Source: Gossypium raimondii
Lineage: Eukaryota > Streptophyta > Magnoliopsida > Malvales > Malvaceae
Assembly: GCF_025698545.1 (NCBI RefSeq)
Contig: NC_068575.1
Location: forward strand, 56,429,980 to 56,493,979
Direction of reading: 5' to 3'
DNA: 64,000 nt
Under the pieces are notes generated by a model that saw only the letters and a list, made by a program, of their open reading frames with translations, ran no database searches and had not been told where the DNA came from. Positions 1 to 10,795 of this stretch are shown here, one piece after another. Position 1 is the first letter of the stretch; each line of letters begins with the position of its first letter. The translations under genes and the position numbers were made by a program.

Positions 1-495
1 GTTCTTTACAATGTTGTTTTTGTTATATGACTATCGATTGAGTATTTTTTTTAATTTCAAAATGTCACACTAATGGATTTGACAAAAAAAAGGTAAAATT
101 AAGAATTAGACCTGAATTTTAAAATTTGAATAGTAGAGAAACTACATTTCTGAAAATAAAAGTAAATGGATTAAATTCCAAACACGTGAAGAGTACAAAA
201 ACTTAAAGCATATTCCAAACCTTTTTTAATTAATTCTTCCAATATCTTGTTCTAACAAAAATCCTTACAACTAGAATCCCAATATTTGACCCATTGATCA
301 AGAGTGTTTACCTTATCTTTAAGGTCATGGGATCGATTCATTGACCATGTCTATGTAGTTATTTAAATGAGTGAATTTATTTTGTAAAAACAAATCCCCA
401 CAACCAATTCCATTACTAAATTTTGATCAACATTCATAATAATAAAGTAGTAGTTGTTGGGTTAGTGGTGGGAGAGGGAGAATAAATACTAAGCC
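1..495. other. intergenic, AT-rich
   Basis: I see no coding potential, RNA gene or clear repeat structure here. The last five bases (AAGCC, 491-495) are the left target-site copy of the adjacent solo LTR. Confidence 0.5.
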
Positions 496-3171
496 AGTAA
501 CACCCTAGATCTGACGGGTCTAAAGTTTTGTCATATAGTAGTAAACAATTTGCCAGACAAAGTGTTATCCGTTCAAATGATTATTTTTAACGTATATGTG
601 TAGGCATATAGTAACCACCACATGAGTAAGTGAGAATTTTAGTTCAAGATATTCTGCTAATTAAGAGAAAAGATGGTGTTAAGCAAAAAGGGTAAGTATG
701 ATATGAGTTACTGCCTAAGGTATAGTACGTCTGATTTGTCTGGAATACTGTGCTAGTTAGATTATAAGTAAAATGGTTAGAAATCAATTGGATAACCTAG
801 TTTGAAAATTGTGAATGTTGGGTATTTATTTAAATTTCTTTGGAAACTATAGACCATTAAGAAGGCAAATTCTGAAACGTGTGACACTTGTTAAGCTCCA
901 CTAAGTACTTTGGGTCATATATATATGTGTGAGATGGGTTCTTAAAGAGGTTCTTCTTCCTTAAATGTTGTTTTCTGATTCTTTTTTTTATATCTCTTCC
1001 TTGCCAAACTGGAAGCTAAGATTCTAAGTTTAACCAATGGTTATTTCATCTCAGGGTAAGTATTTCAGCTTTGTATGCTAATTTTTGAATAAGTTTGTAT
1101 GTGATTTTTGAACAGTAAGTTGTAAGTGCAATGTTTTGTATGAAGTTGTCAGCGATTGAGATGATAAGTAAATTGTATGTACAAGAGTTGTAATAGTAAA
1201 ATTATGTTTCTAAGCAATGGTTGTTGCTGGTTTGAGAGGGATATTTGGGTTTAAAGCTTAGAACCGCGGTAGGTAAGAATCAAGTGAGTCTCTACCCTGG
1301 CTCTCTTGTGTAAACTTTTCAAGTAGAAGTATTTATATATAAAGGATGATGATATCTATAGTAATCGGTAAATGTATCATCATATTAAAGATGAAGTAAG
1401 TGTTATGATGATATGTGTAAGGTTCTATTGAGAGAATACTAATTGATAAGAATATATGTATAGTTGTGATACGAAAATAATGTCAAATAGGAATACGGCT
1501 ACTTCTGGGTAAGTAAGTAATGAGAAATGTCTTATAATGAAGCCTCTAGTAAGGCAATTATAATGCTAACCAAACTAACATATCATAGATTGAAAACGAG
1601 TCTAAGACCATGAGGTAAAGGCCCATGGCATCTTGGTATGATTTGGAATCATTCATGGTGTAGCCTCTAGTAATATGAGACTAGAAAGGCAGAACATGAT
1701 ACATGAAAGTGTGTCAAACCATGTGGTTAATACCCATGGTATGATATGATATGTCTGTAGATATGTTCATAGTGTACATTTCGATGATGTGTAAATCGAA
1801 ATGGCAGATCACGATACATAAAACTCTATATAAAACCATGAGGAAGAGACCTATGACATCTTTTGTGAAGTCTATCGGGACAGTAAACATGAGATTCTAT
1901 ATGATGCATGTATGATGTGTTCTGTTTGGCCTGTGTGGCGTGATCTGTCAAGAATGTTTGGTAAGATTTGAACGTTTGTCTTTATAGGAAAATAGGAACA
2001 AATTATGTTAGTTCTGTAATAAGTATGGCTAAGATAATGTATAGAGATACTCAGGGTTAAGAGTTGAATAAGATATGTAATTTAATTGAATAAGTCTTAA
2101 GGGTTTTCGTGAAAAGAGACGTGTATCTGTATATGTTAAAAAGGGTATCCATTGGGACGATTTGTGGGTGTATTTGTAATTATGAGAGATTTAAGAAATT
2201 ATTAAATGATTTGATTTGTATTATGTGAGGGTTGAATCCGAGTTATGTGAAATCCACTACGTTTGAGTTGTATCTTATTTTCTTCTAAAATTATTCAAAA
2301 TCTGAGTTAGTGTTATCTCGAGTTTGTAAGATTTGGAAATAAAATGATATGGAATTCATCTGAATGGTCTATGCAGTACTTTATCAGTATGGGTATGTAT
2401 GGTATTGAATCAGCGTATGTCTGAGTGTGAATTTGATGGTATTTAGTTCTGTGTAAGTATTCGCCAAACATATATGTATCCGCTCATGATAAATGTTAAT
2501 GAACCACTGTTTTGAGATAAGTATATATGTTCAGGCATGGTTTGTTGGAACTGGACTTCGAAAGTATGTTCAGTTGAGAAATTAATACGTGACAAAAAGA
2601 TTTATGAAATATTTGGAAGGATCTTCAATTAGTTAGATAAGGAAAATGTGAGTATGACAAGAGCATGACAGTTGGCGTATAAGGGTTTGATAAAACAGTT
2701 AGCGTACAGAGGAATGGTTGGAGCACTGTAGTTCAAATAAGAATTCAAAGTATTCATCAATATATTGTTGTAATAAAGCTCACTAAGTATGTGTGTACTT
2801 ACAAGGTTGTTTTTTTTTTTTCAGGTAATTGGGAAGAGACTTCACCTAGAGAGACAATGCCAGTATTATGCTAAGGTGGTGGCAGTGTGGACTATCATGC
2901 ATACAGCGAAAAAGTGGTCTAGTATGGGGATACGCCTTTTGTATCTATCTTTAGTAATAAACTTCTTTACTGTAAAGATTTCTATCAAGCTTGATGTAAC
3001 AATTTACTTTTAAATACTTTATTTTCAGATGATAAGTTTTTCAGTTAAAATGCTAAATGAAAAATAAATAAGAAGTACAAATTTGTAAAAGAAAATTTTT
3101 TAAATATCAAATATTGTGTAGTAATACTCGATGTTCGAATCCGACGAATCGGATCGAGTCAAGGCGTTACA
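496..3171. mobile_element. solo LTR, probably Ty3/gypsy type (2676 bp)
   Basis: The block begins AGTAACACCC, read as a mutated TGTAACACCC, and ends in CGTTACA. The short inverted ends fit an LTR of the TGTAACA...TGTTACA kind. It is flanked by a perfect 5-bp direct repeat AAGCC (491-495 and 3172-3176), the size of target duplication made by LTR-element integrases. No gag or pol lies inside and there is no second LTR, so it is best read as a solo LTR left by LTR-LTR recombination. The 74-codon open frame at 2789-3013 inside it resembles no protein I know. Superfamily assignment is inference from the ends and length. Confidence 0.7.
1600..1875. repeat. degenerate internal repeat of the solo LTR
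   Basis: Three spaced copies of a block with the pattern CCATGnGG...CCnATG plus AGAnCAnGATACAT appear at about 1609, 1719 and 1837, giving a period of roughly 110-120 bp. The copies are strongly diverged. Seen by eye only. Confidence 0.45.
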
Positions 3172-3176
3172 AAGCC

Positions 3177-4196
3177 AAACATAAATAATGAGAGTCAATT
3201 TCTTGTTCAATCAATACGAAAAATATTTCACATGTACTTTAAATAAAGTAAACTAAATATATTCATGAATTGATAAATTAATTCTAAAATTCAAATATTA
3301 ATTTATTTAGCAATTTCGCTTCTAAATTTGTTCATTCAATGCTAATGTAACCCTAGAAAATATGATAATATTTTTTCTATTTGTTTAATTATTTTTAATT
3401 AAAAAATGATATTGGAAAAACAAAGAAGGCACTCTATTCTTAGTCTTTGAAAATGTTGGGTGGGAAAATGTAATCTTATAAACAAACAAAAGATAAAATA
3501 AATAAGTCACCGTTATTTTAATTATTAAAATTATATTGATTAATATAATAAATAAAAAGATATTTTATTTTAAAATTTAAATTTCACTCGTAATGTTAAA
3601 TAATTTAAGAAAAGAGTTATAATGACACTATTCAATAACGTGAGATTATTGAATGATTGAAATGTTGACAATCCAAAAATTAAAATTTCATTTCGGATGA
3701 GGTTAGGTTACAAGCCATTGAGGCTTCTAGGAATAGCAAATGATATAGCTCAAGAGCAGGGGCACCTCATCTACCTCCGGTGACTACATCAAACTTCATT
3801 CAACACTGTTTCTACTTAAAGCGTATATAAACATTGTCGATTTGTTAAGCTGGCTTAACTACATGCTGTCCACTTGTATAAGTGATCATCCTCCCATAAT
3901 TAATTCATTGCATTCATATGCCATTTCTCTCTTTTTTTCTTATGTACATCTATTCGAATTGAGATTTGAGACATCGAATGACTCTGCTGGAAGGCAGTTG
4001 CAAGGAAAAGTTTAGAATCATAAGCCATTTTGGTATGATTTATGTGGAATGTGCCTCGTATTTATTAAATATGTTGTAAGCATTTTAGATGAGAATTGAC
4101 GAGTAATCGAAGAAGGCTCAAAATAGGCCCGATGCCGGGACAACGTGACAAACTCCCAACTTAAGGCAGCGGAGGCATTGTGACGAACATGCATAG
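3177..4196. other. intergenic, no gene seen
   Basis: AT-rich DNA without a supported gene. The last 120 bases (about 4080-4196) continue in sense with 12325 onward once the copia insertion is removed, so they are the split target of that insertion and may belong to an older unidentified repeat. Confidence 0.45.
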
Positions 4197-4365
4197 TGTT
4201 AGGAATAATAGCAGTTAGCAGTTGTAGTATGCAGTTAAGGAAGTTAAGTTTTCTATTACAGTTGGTTAGTTAGACTCTTTAAATACCTAAAGTTGTATTC
4301 ATTCAATCATCAAGATAAAAGCGAAGTAATTCAGTTCTTCAGTCTCGTTTTATGGAATCATAACA
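4197..4365 (+). repeat. 5' LTR of the copia element
   Basis: 169 bp, begins TG and ends CA, same length as the 3' copy at 12156-12324. A TATA-like TTTAAATACC lies inside at about 4278, a plausible promoter core for the element. Confidence 0.92.
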
Positions 4366-4379
4366 TGGTATCAAGAGCC
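4366..4379 (+). promoter_or_regulatory. primer-binding site of the copia element
   Basis: TGGTATCAAGAGCC directly follows the 5' LTR. It matches the plant initiator tRNA-Met primer site TGGTATCAGAGC with one extra A, a form common in plant copia elements (from family knowledge). Confidence 0.85.
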
Positions 4380-4414
4380 ATCTTGTAATTTTTTTCTCTT
4401 TTTCTTTTTCTTTC

Positions 4415-6016
4415 ATGGCTACAGAACCAATTCCTGGGACTCCTCATCATTCGGTCAGTTCTGGAGAAGGTGTTCATTCACAGAGTCTTGGCAACGGTAG
4501 CTCGTCGACAATTCACTATTTTGCAAAACATGATACAGTAAAACTTGCTGAGCATAATTTCTTGCTATGGAAACATCAACTTTTACTGATTCTTGAAGGA
4601 TATGGTCTTGAAGGTTATGTTTTAGGAACAGTTTTGACTCCTCCAGCGGTTCTTGCAGGAGATGATGGACAGTTGATTGATAATCCGGCGTTTATTGTTC
4701 ATAGAAAGCAGGATAAATTTTTAGCATCTTGGCTTCTCTCGACAGTTACTGATGAGATTTTGGTTCATTTAACAGCAGCCAAGACTAGCTTTGAGGTTTG
4801 GACTGCAATTGAGAAAAGGTTTGGTACTACTTCCAATATTAAGATAGGAAGTCTACGCTATGCTTTGTATTCGGTCAAGAAGTCAAGTCTAACTGTTAAA
4901 GAATACTTGGCTAAGGTAAAGAGTCTTAGTGACAGCCTAACGGCAGTTGGAAGTTTGGTAACTGATAGAGAAAAAGTTAGTGTCATCTTGTCAGGTCTTC
5001 CTATGGAGTATGAGTCTGTTCGGGTTTTTGCATCTGCAACCCCAGTATCTTTTGACTTACTTACTGATATGCTTCTTGATTGTGAAGCTCGCCATCTAGC
5101 ACTTCTGACAGAGACTCCTTTGCAAGCAAATTTGGTATATAAACATCAAGGTTCTTCAGGTGGTTCACAATCTACTTACTCTCAAGATTCTAAACAATGG
5201 TTTAGTAGATCAAATCGTGGCTGGTCTCGAGGGCGAACTAGAGGTACTGGTCGGGGCTGGTCTCGGTCCAGGCCATAATGCTAGTTATGTGGAAAATTTG
5301 GTTACATTGTTCAGAATTGCTATCATCGCTTTGACGAGAATTTTTCTAGTCAGAATCCTTCGGTCAATCTTCATCAAACTCGTGATTGCTCATCTATGAT
5401 GTCTTGTTCTGGTTCATGCTCGTGCTCACAATCCTTATCTTCATCGACTTCTATTCATAGTGATCAGACCTGGTATCCGGATTCGGGGGCAACGAACCAT
5501 GTTACACCTGACAAGTCGACATTGGTCACTGCTTCACCCTATGTAGGTACTGGTCGAGTTTTTATGGGCAATGGTAAGTCCGTTCCTATTACTAATGTAG
5601 GATCGTCTAGTGTTCTAGCTGGTTCCAGACTTCTTCATCTTCAGAATGTGTTACACGTTCCTACAGTTTGCAAGAATCTTATATCTGTCAGTCAGTTTGC
5701 AAAGGACAATTCTGTGTATTTTGAATTTCACCCTTATCTATGTTTTGTGAAGGACATTCAAACAGGGAGGATTCTTCTCGAGGGCCACATGCATGAGGGT
5801 TTATACAAGTTCCAGTTCTCAAAGTCTGCTCCTAACACCAATTGCTCCTCGTTGAAGCCTAAGTCGAGTATGGTAAATAATGTTCAACTCTCCTCTGCTG
5901 CTTTATGGCATAACCGACTTGGACATCCATGTTCCAACACATTGGCTCGTGTTCTAAAGTCGTGTAATGTTCCGTTTGTGCAAAATAGCTTACCTAGGTT
6001 ATGTACAACCTGTTAG
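4415..6016 (+). pseudogene. copia gag-protease region, broken by in-frame stops
   Basis: From ATG 4415 the frame runs 287 codons through a gag domain of the UBN2/copia type (the WxxIEKRFG and YALYSVKK region) and an RG/SR-rich tail, then meets TAA (5276-5278) and TAG (5282-5284). The same frame then gives a CCHC zinc knuckle in which the histidine is replaced by tyrosine (LCGKFGYIVQNC). It continues into the protease with active-site DSGATNHVT (about 5489) and the GAG-pre-integrase HxxLGH motif (about 5911), and ends at TAG 6014-6016. Gag and protease are therefore one frame interrupted by three stops, each a glutamine codon changed by a single C-to-T transition. Confidence 0.9.
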
Positions 6017-6440
6017 CTAGGCAAAGCTCATAAACTCTCGTTTTCTTCTTCCAAGTGTATTCTCTTCCTTTTGAGCTAGTTGTTTCAGATGTATGGGGAC
6101 CAGTTTGTGTTGCTTCGAATGGTTTTTGTTATTACGTATCTTTTGTTGATATGTACAGTCGATACACATGGGTTTATTTTCTTAAAACAAGTCTGAGGTT
6201 GTACAATGTTTTCTCAATTTTAATCAAATGGTTAAGGTTCAATTTGGTTGTTCAGTTAAAATGCTACAAACTGACTGGGGGGAGAGTATCGGGTGTTGTC
6301 AAAGGAACTCTCTCGTATGGGAATACAACATAGAGTCACCTGCCCCTACACTTCAGAGCAAAATGGTACTGCTGAACGGAAGCATCGACAAATTGTTGAC
6401 ATGGGATTGTCTCTTCTTGCTCAATCGAGCATTCCTCTAA
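6017..6440 (+). pseudogene. copia integrase, N-terminal half (frameshifted)
   Basis: Continues from the protease with LGKAHKL, then the integrase core ELVVSDVWGP (first catalytic Asp) and VSFVDMYSRYTWVYF. The frame changes at about 6053-6058 and again near 6186. A run of six G at about 6276-6281 appears one base short, because the expected DWGGEY core motif loses frame there. The coding sequence stops at 6440 where the 3.5-kb insertion begins and resumes at 9929. Confidence 0.88.
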
Positions 6441-7589
6441 TGTAACAGCCTGATTTTTAAACCTAATCGGAACAGTGGTTTCGGGACCACAAATTCGAGT
6501 CTGAAAAAAATATTTTAGTATTATTTTCTGTGCCTATGATATTTGAATTTGATTGTGTGAAATTTTCGTAAATTAATTTGACTATTTGTGTGTTTAATTT
6601 GATAAAATGACTTAATCGCGTAAAATGCAAAAGTGGCTAGTTAATTGTTAAAGTACTTTATTGCTATGGTTTTTCTAATGTGGGGTCCTTATGTTGATAT
6701 TATACCAAATAAATTATAAGTGGACTATTATAGACAAATGTTAGTGGATTTTAAATGAATAAATAAAGGTTAAAATAGTAAATTAGGTATTTATATGTAT
6801 TAAATAAAATAAAACATGAAAGTGGCCATGCATTTGGCTTTGTTTTGCTGAAAATTGAAGAACAAAGAACACCTTTGGTGTTTTAAACATTCGGCAGTTA
6901 GGAAGCTAAAATTTGGTATGTATTTTGCTTGGCTTTTGATAATTTTTACGTTTCTGAGATCGTTGCTTCGTATACTTTAAAACCCATGTCTTAATTTTGT
7001 GAATTGTGGATAATTTTGAAATGTGCCATTGATGAATGCTTGAGTTTTATGATGTTAATAGGTGGGAAATAAATATATGTTGTTAGATTTTCATGTTATA
7101 ATTAGTAATTTTGATAAAAATGTGTATTAAGGACTAAATTAAGAAAATATTAAATTGAGGGACTAGAATGTGAAATAAATTACATGCAAGGACCTATATG
7201 AGATTATGAGTATTCAGCCATACTATAGTAAAATTAATTTGGAATATTTTGTGTTTTTTGTAAAAAGGACTAAATTGTGAAAATGTAAAATGTTAGGGCA
7301 AAATTGTAATTTTCCCATTTATGTGAATTTAGGCTAAATTTGATGGAATAATGTTTAAATAAGTTTAATTTGAATTTATTTAGATCAAGAATTAAAGAAG
7401 TCGAATTTGGATCGGGGAAAAACAAAAGTAGTCGAATAGTCGAACGTCTCCGTCTGTATCCGAGGTAAGTCTATTAGCTATTTAATGATATTAAATTAGT
7501 ATATATGTATGTATATCGATTGTAGTTGTTTTTGAGCTTTAATTTGAAGTAATTTGATTGAATAAATTAGAATTATAAATGGTATATAT

Positions 7590-7605
7590 ATGTGTATGAA
7601 GTGTT

Positions 7606-7640
<35 letters not shown>
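7590..7640. repeat. (TA)n microsatellite
   Basis: A run of about 16 TA units lies at about 7608-7639 in the inserted LTR. Shorter TA runs occur at about 8097-8120 and throughout 7670-8350. Confidence 0.8.
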
Positions 7641-7641
<1 letters not shown>

Positions 7642-8587
7642 TTATATAAAATTTTGAATTAAGTTAAAGTAGGAATGCTATAAAGCATATATATATAAAT
7701 ATATAATGTATTAATATTTATATATGTATCTATATGAATATGTTCTGAATTTAATTGGTTGTTTGAAGGTTATATATATATACACATAAGATTCAATATG
7801 AGAAAATAAACACATGTATAAATTCTTGCTTTGATAAAAGGTGTGTTATACTCATGTATACATGGGTTTTCGAATATACATATATATATGTAAAAAAAAT
7901 TTGGGTTTTGATTAGTGATATGTATATTGTAATTGTATAGGTAATTTTTTAAATAAGGTGATTATATGTGAGATGGAACATTTATATATATAATTAAGTA
8001 TTGATTATATTATAAGATATGAATGTTAAGCATGTATGTATAATTTTGAATATGTAGGATGTACATAAATATGTTTTCATATTGAGCTTAGATACAATAT
8101 ATATATATATATATATATATTATGCTCGAATAGGTGTGTATACATAAGTACATGTAAATTATTTGTATTAGATTTAGTTATGTATATTTATATATACATG
8201 AATAAGTTGTGAACTTAGGTAAAGGCAAGAATGTGTATATATAAAATCATATAGGTTCGAATATAAATAACATACTTGTATGGGCTTTTAATTTTATTTA
8301 AAAGGTATAAATGTTAAATATGTATACGGGAGTTTGAATATATATCTATATGTACATTTGTGTACAAGTTTTAGATTGAATTAAAGACATAAAAGTTTAT
8401 GTTTTTATAAATGAGGTTGGAATATATATTTATATGATTATAAGTTATTAGTACTTGAAGTGGATTGAAAATATGATTTGCAAACTCATTTATGTTTGAG
8501 CATGGACTACGGTGAATATGTGTTTGTTGTTAATAAATATTTGAGGAATTATTCGTATATGAGAAATTGAGATTTTCGTGTTTTAAA

Positions 8588-8825
8588 ACCTAGCGTGCTA
8601 AGTGCTTGGTGAACTGAATCAAAGCTATAAGCCTAGCAGTGCTAAGTGCCGTGATTTGAATCAGCTATAAGCCTAGCGGTGCTAAGTGTCGATGATCTGA
8701 ATCGTGCTATAAGCCTAGCGACTAAGTGTCAGTGAACTGGATTAGGCTATAAGCCTAGCGGCTAAGTGCCTAGGTGATCTAAATCGTGCTTTAAGCCTAA
8801 CAAGCTAAGTGCCGTGAATCTGCTT
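8588..8825. repeat. minisatellite, about 48-bp unit, five copies
   Basis: The motif AAGCCTAGCGGTGCTAAGTG, with variants, recurs about every 45-50 bp, each followed by a GTGATCTGAATC-like spacer and GCTATAAGCC. Five units of unequal decay are visible inside the inserted LTR. Confidence 0.8.
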
Positions 8826-8859
8826 TAAATTAAATGATTATTTGCATTAGGTATATATA

Positions 8860-9260
8860 TGATTTTGGTTATATGTAATGGATAAATATATGAACATTTG
8901 TTTCTAAGTATTTGATGAGCATATAAACGTTCAATCTTTGTGTTTAGTGAGTATATATATATGTTGGTTATCATGAAATTGTTGGATATATATATATATA
9001 TGTATGCACTCGACAAATGTAGATTATAGTAAAATATATATGTGCTTTCGGCACATGTGGTTGATAAGTATAAGTATATGCTTTTGGCATATGTATTTGA
9101 ATAATATATATATGCATTCGATGAAGTGCAAGCGATAAGCACTTATATGCATTTAGATATATGCAGTGATAAATACATATATACATTTAGTTATAATAAG
9201 TGTATATGCATTTGGAGCTAATATTTGTTAAGCATATATGTATATAAGCATTCGCTATTC
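8860..9260. repeat. degenerate TATATG/CATTCG repeat array
   Basis: Imperfect units of roughly 40-60 bp, each with a TATATATG run followed by CATTCG or CATTTGG and GATAAG, follow the minisatellite. Minus-strand open frames here are only translations of this repeat. Confidence 0.55.
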
Positions 9261-9928
9261 ATGTTTATGGTGAATTTACATTCGGTTTTAAGAGTTGATA
9301 ATTAAGTATGCTTTTGACTATATGTAATAGTTAACATATATAGTATTTATGAATTCATTAAGTGTATCAGAAATTACATAATTATTTTATAATTTCATTA
9401 TGCTATAGACTTACTAAGTTATAAAAGCTTACTTTGTTTGTTTATGTCTTTTGATTTTTAGACTTAAGATCAAGCTTCAAGCTCGGGGATCGTCAAGAAG
9501 TTCATCACTCTATCTCTGTCCCTGTATTAAACCTGCTTAAATTTTAACTTTGGCATGTACAAAGCTAGATAAATGTTTTGAAAAGTCATACTTTGATATA
9601 TTGTATATGAAATTAATAGTCATACGAAAATGGTTTATTTTCTTATGGTTTAACGGGATCAAAATGTTATGTTTTGTTTTAAAAAGGTTAAAGTAGAATT
9701 TATAATTATACTTACATAAAATTTGGATAAGCTTAATATATTTCCATTTATATATATACAATGCTTATATTTTGATTTAGAAATAGTTGATTTAAACATG
9801 TATTCAAACGAATTGTATATCAATGTTAAATTCTTGAATTCTATTGAACGTTTGTATTGAGGTGTGTTTTGTTCAGTAATACCTCGTAACCCTAGTCCGA
9901 CAACAGTTAAGGGTTAGGGGGTGTTACA

Positions 9929-10795
9929 TCTAAAGTTCTGGTATTTTGCTTTCGCACATGCGATTTTTCTGACAAACAGACTGCCAACACCGGTTCTTCA
10001 TAATGTAAGTCCTTATGAAGCTCTTCACAAACACAATCCTGGCTATGATTTGGTTCGGGTATTTGGCTGTGCTTGTTTCCCTGATTTACGATCTTTTCAC
10101 CACCGTAAGTTCCAGTTCAGGTCTCAGCAATGTGTGTTTCTTGGTACTGCTTCTAACACAAAGGGGTATCGGTGTTTAGCTGCAGATGGTAGGGTGTATC
10201 TCTCTCGACATGTTAGGTTTGACGAACTGTCCTTCCCATTTCAAAATGGGTTTTGCTCGTCAGAGAGTTCTCCACAGGGTTTGCATCAACAGACTATACT
10301 TCCTATAGTCACGAATAACAACCCTTTTGAAAGTTCTAGTGGGCAGTCTTCTGAGGCTTCAGGAATGTCTCCAGCGGTATCTTCCCCGATTGTTTCTACT
10401 TCATATTCTCCTCATGTTTTTCCACAAATCCCCGAATCTTCTCCTCATAATGTTCCCCAAATGACTGTGTTGCCTCCTTCTGGTCAACCTGAGTACAGTA
10501 CAGTGGCTTCTCAGCCTACCAACTTTCATCCCATGCAAACACGTCCCAAGAGTGGTATTTTTAAACCAAAAGTTTTTTCTTCTACCTTGGATGAACAAGA
10601 ACCTATGACCATAACTGAAGCTCTTCACAGTCCAAACTGGACTGCAGCTGCTGAAGTGAGTATCGTGCATTACTGGCGAATAAAACTTGGGATCTCATGC
10701 CACTACCTGTAGGTCGTCGAGCAGTTGGCTGTAAGTGAATCTTTAAACTCAAAAGGCATGTTGATGGATCTGTTACGAGGTACAAAGGACGACTG
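9929..10795 (+). pseudogene. copia integrase C-terminal half to start of reverse transcriptase
   Basis: Resumes the copia polyprotein after the insertion: TNRLPTPVL, SPYEALHKHNPGY and the VFGCACFPDLR block typical of the copia integrase C terminus, then a Ser/Pro-rich linker and MQTRPKSGIFKPK. A frameshift at about 10655 leaves the open frame. The correct frame then gives LLANKTWDLMPLP and a TGA at 10736-10738 where a conserved Trp (TGG) of the GCKW motif is expected. Confidence 0.88.

Larger units (their letters stand above)
6441..9928. mobile_element. solo LTR-like insertion in the copia integrase (3488 bp)
   Basis: Begins TGTAACAGCC and ends GGGTGTTACA, so its termini are 7-bp inverted repeats. 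It is flanked by a perfect 5-bp duplication TCTAA (6436-6440 and 9929-9933); removing it rejoins the integrase frame across the junction. No coding domain, second LTR or primer site is visible inside. The first 200 bp match the repeat at 32022 (shared GTGGTTTCnGGACCACAAAT and AATCGCGTAAA motifs) and the last 60 bp match its end, so both are related LTRs. Most likely a solo LTR of a Ty3/gypsy-type family; a short non-autonomous element is possible. Confidence 0.85.

Noticed and set aside
8588-8825. Regularly spaced repeats that might suggest a CRISPR array
   Set aside because: Eukaryotic context, units degenerate, spacers related to one another; an LTR minisatellite explains it.
8825-9186. Tyr/Ile-rich minus-strand open frames
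   Set aside because: They are translations of the TATATG repeat array inside the solo LTR.
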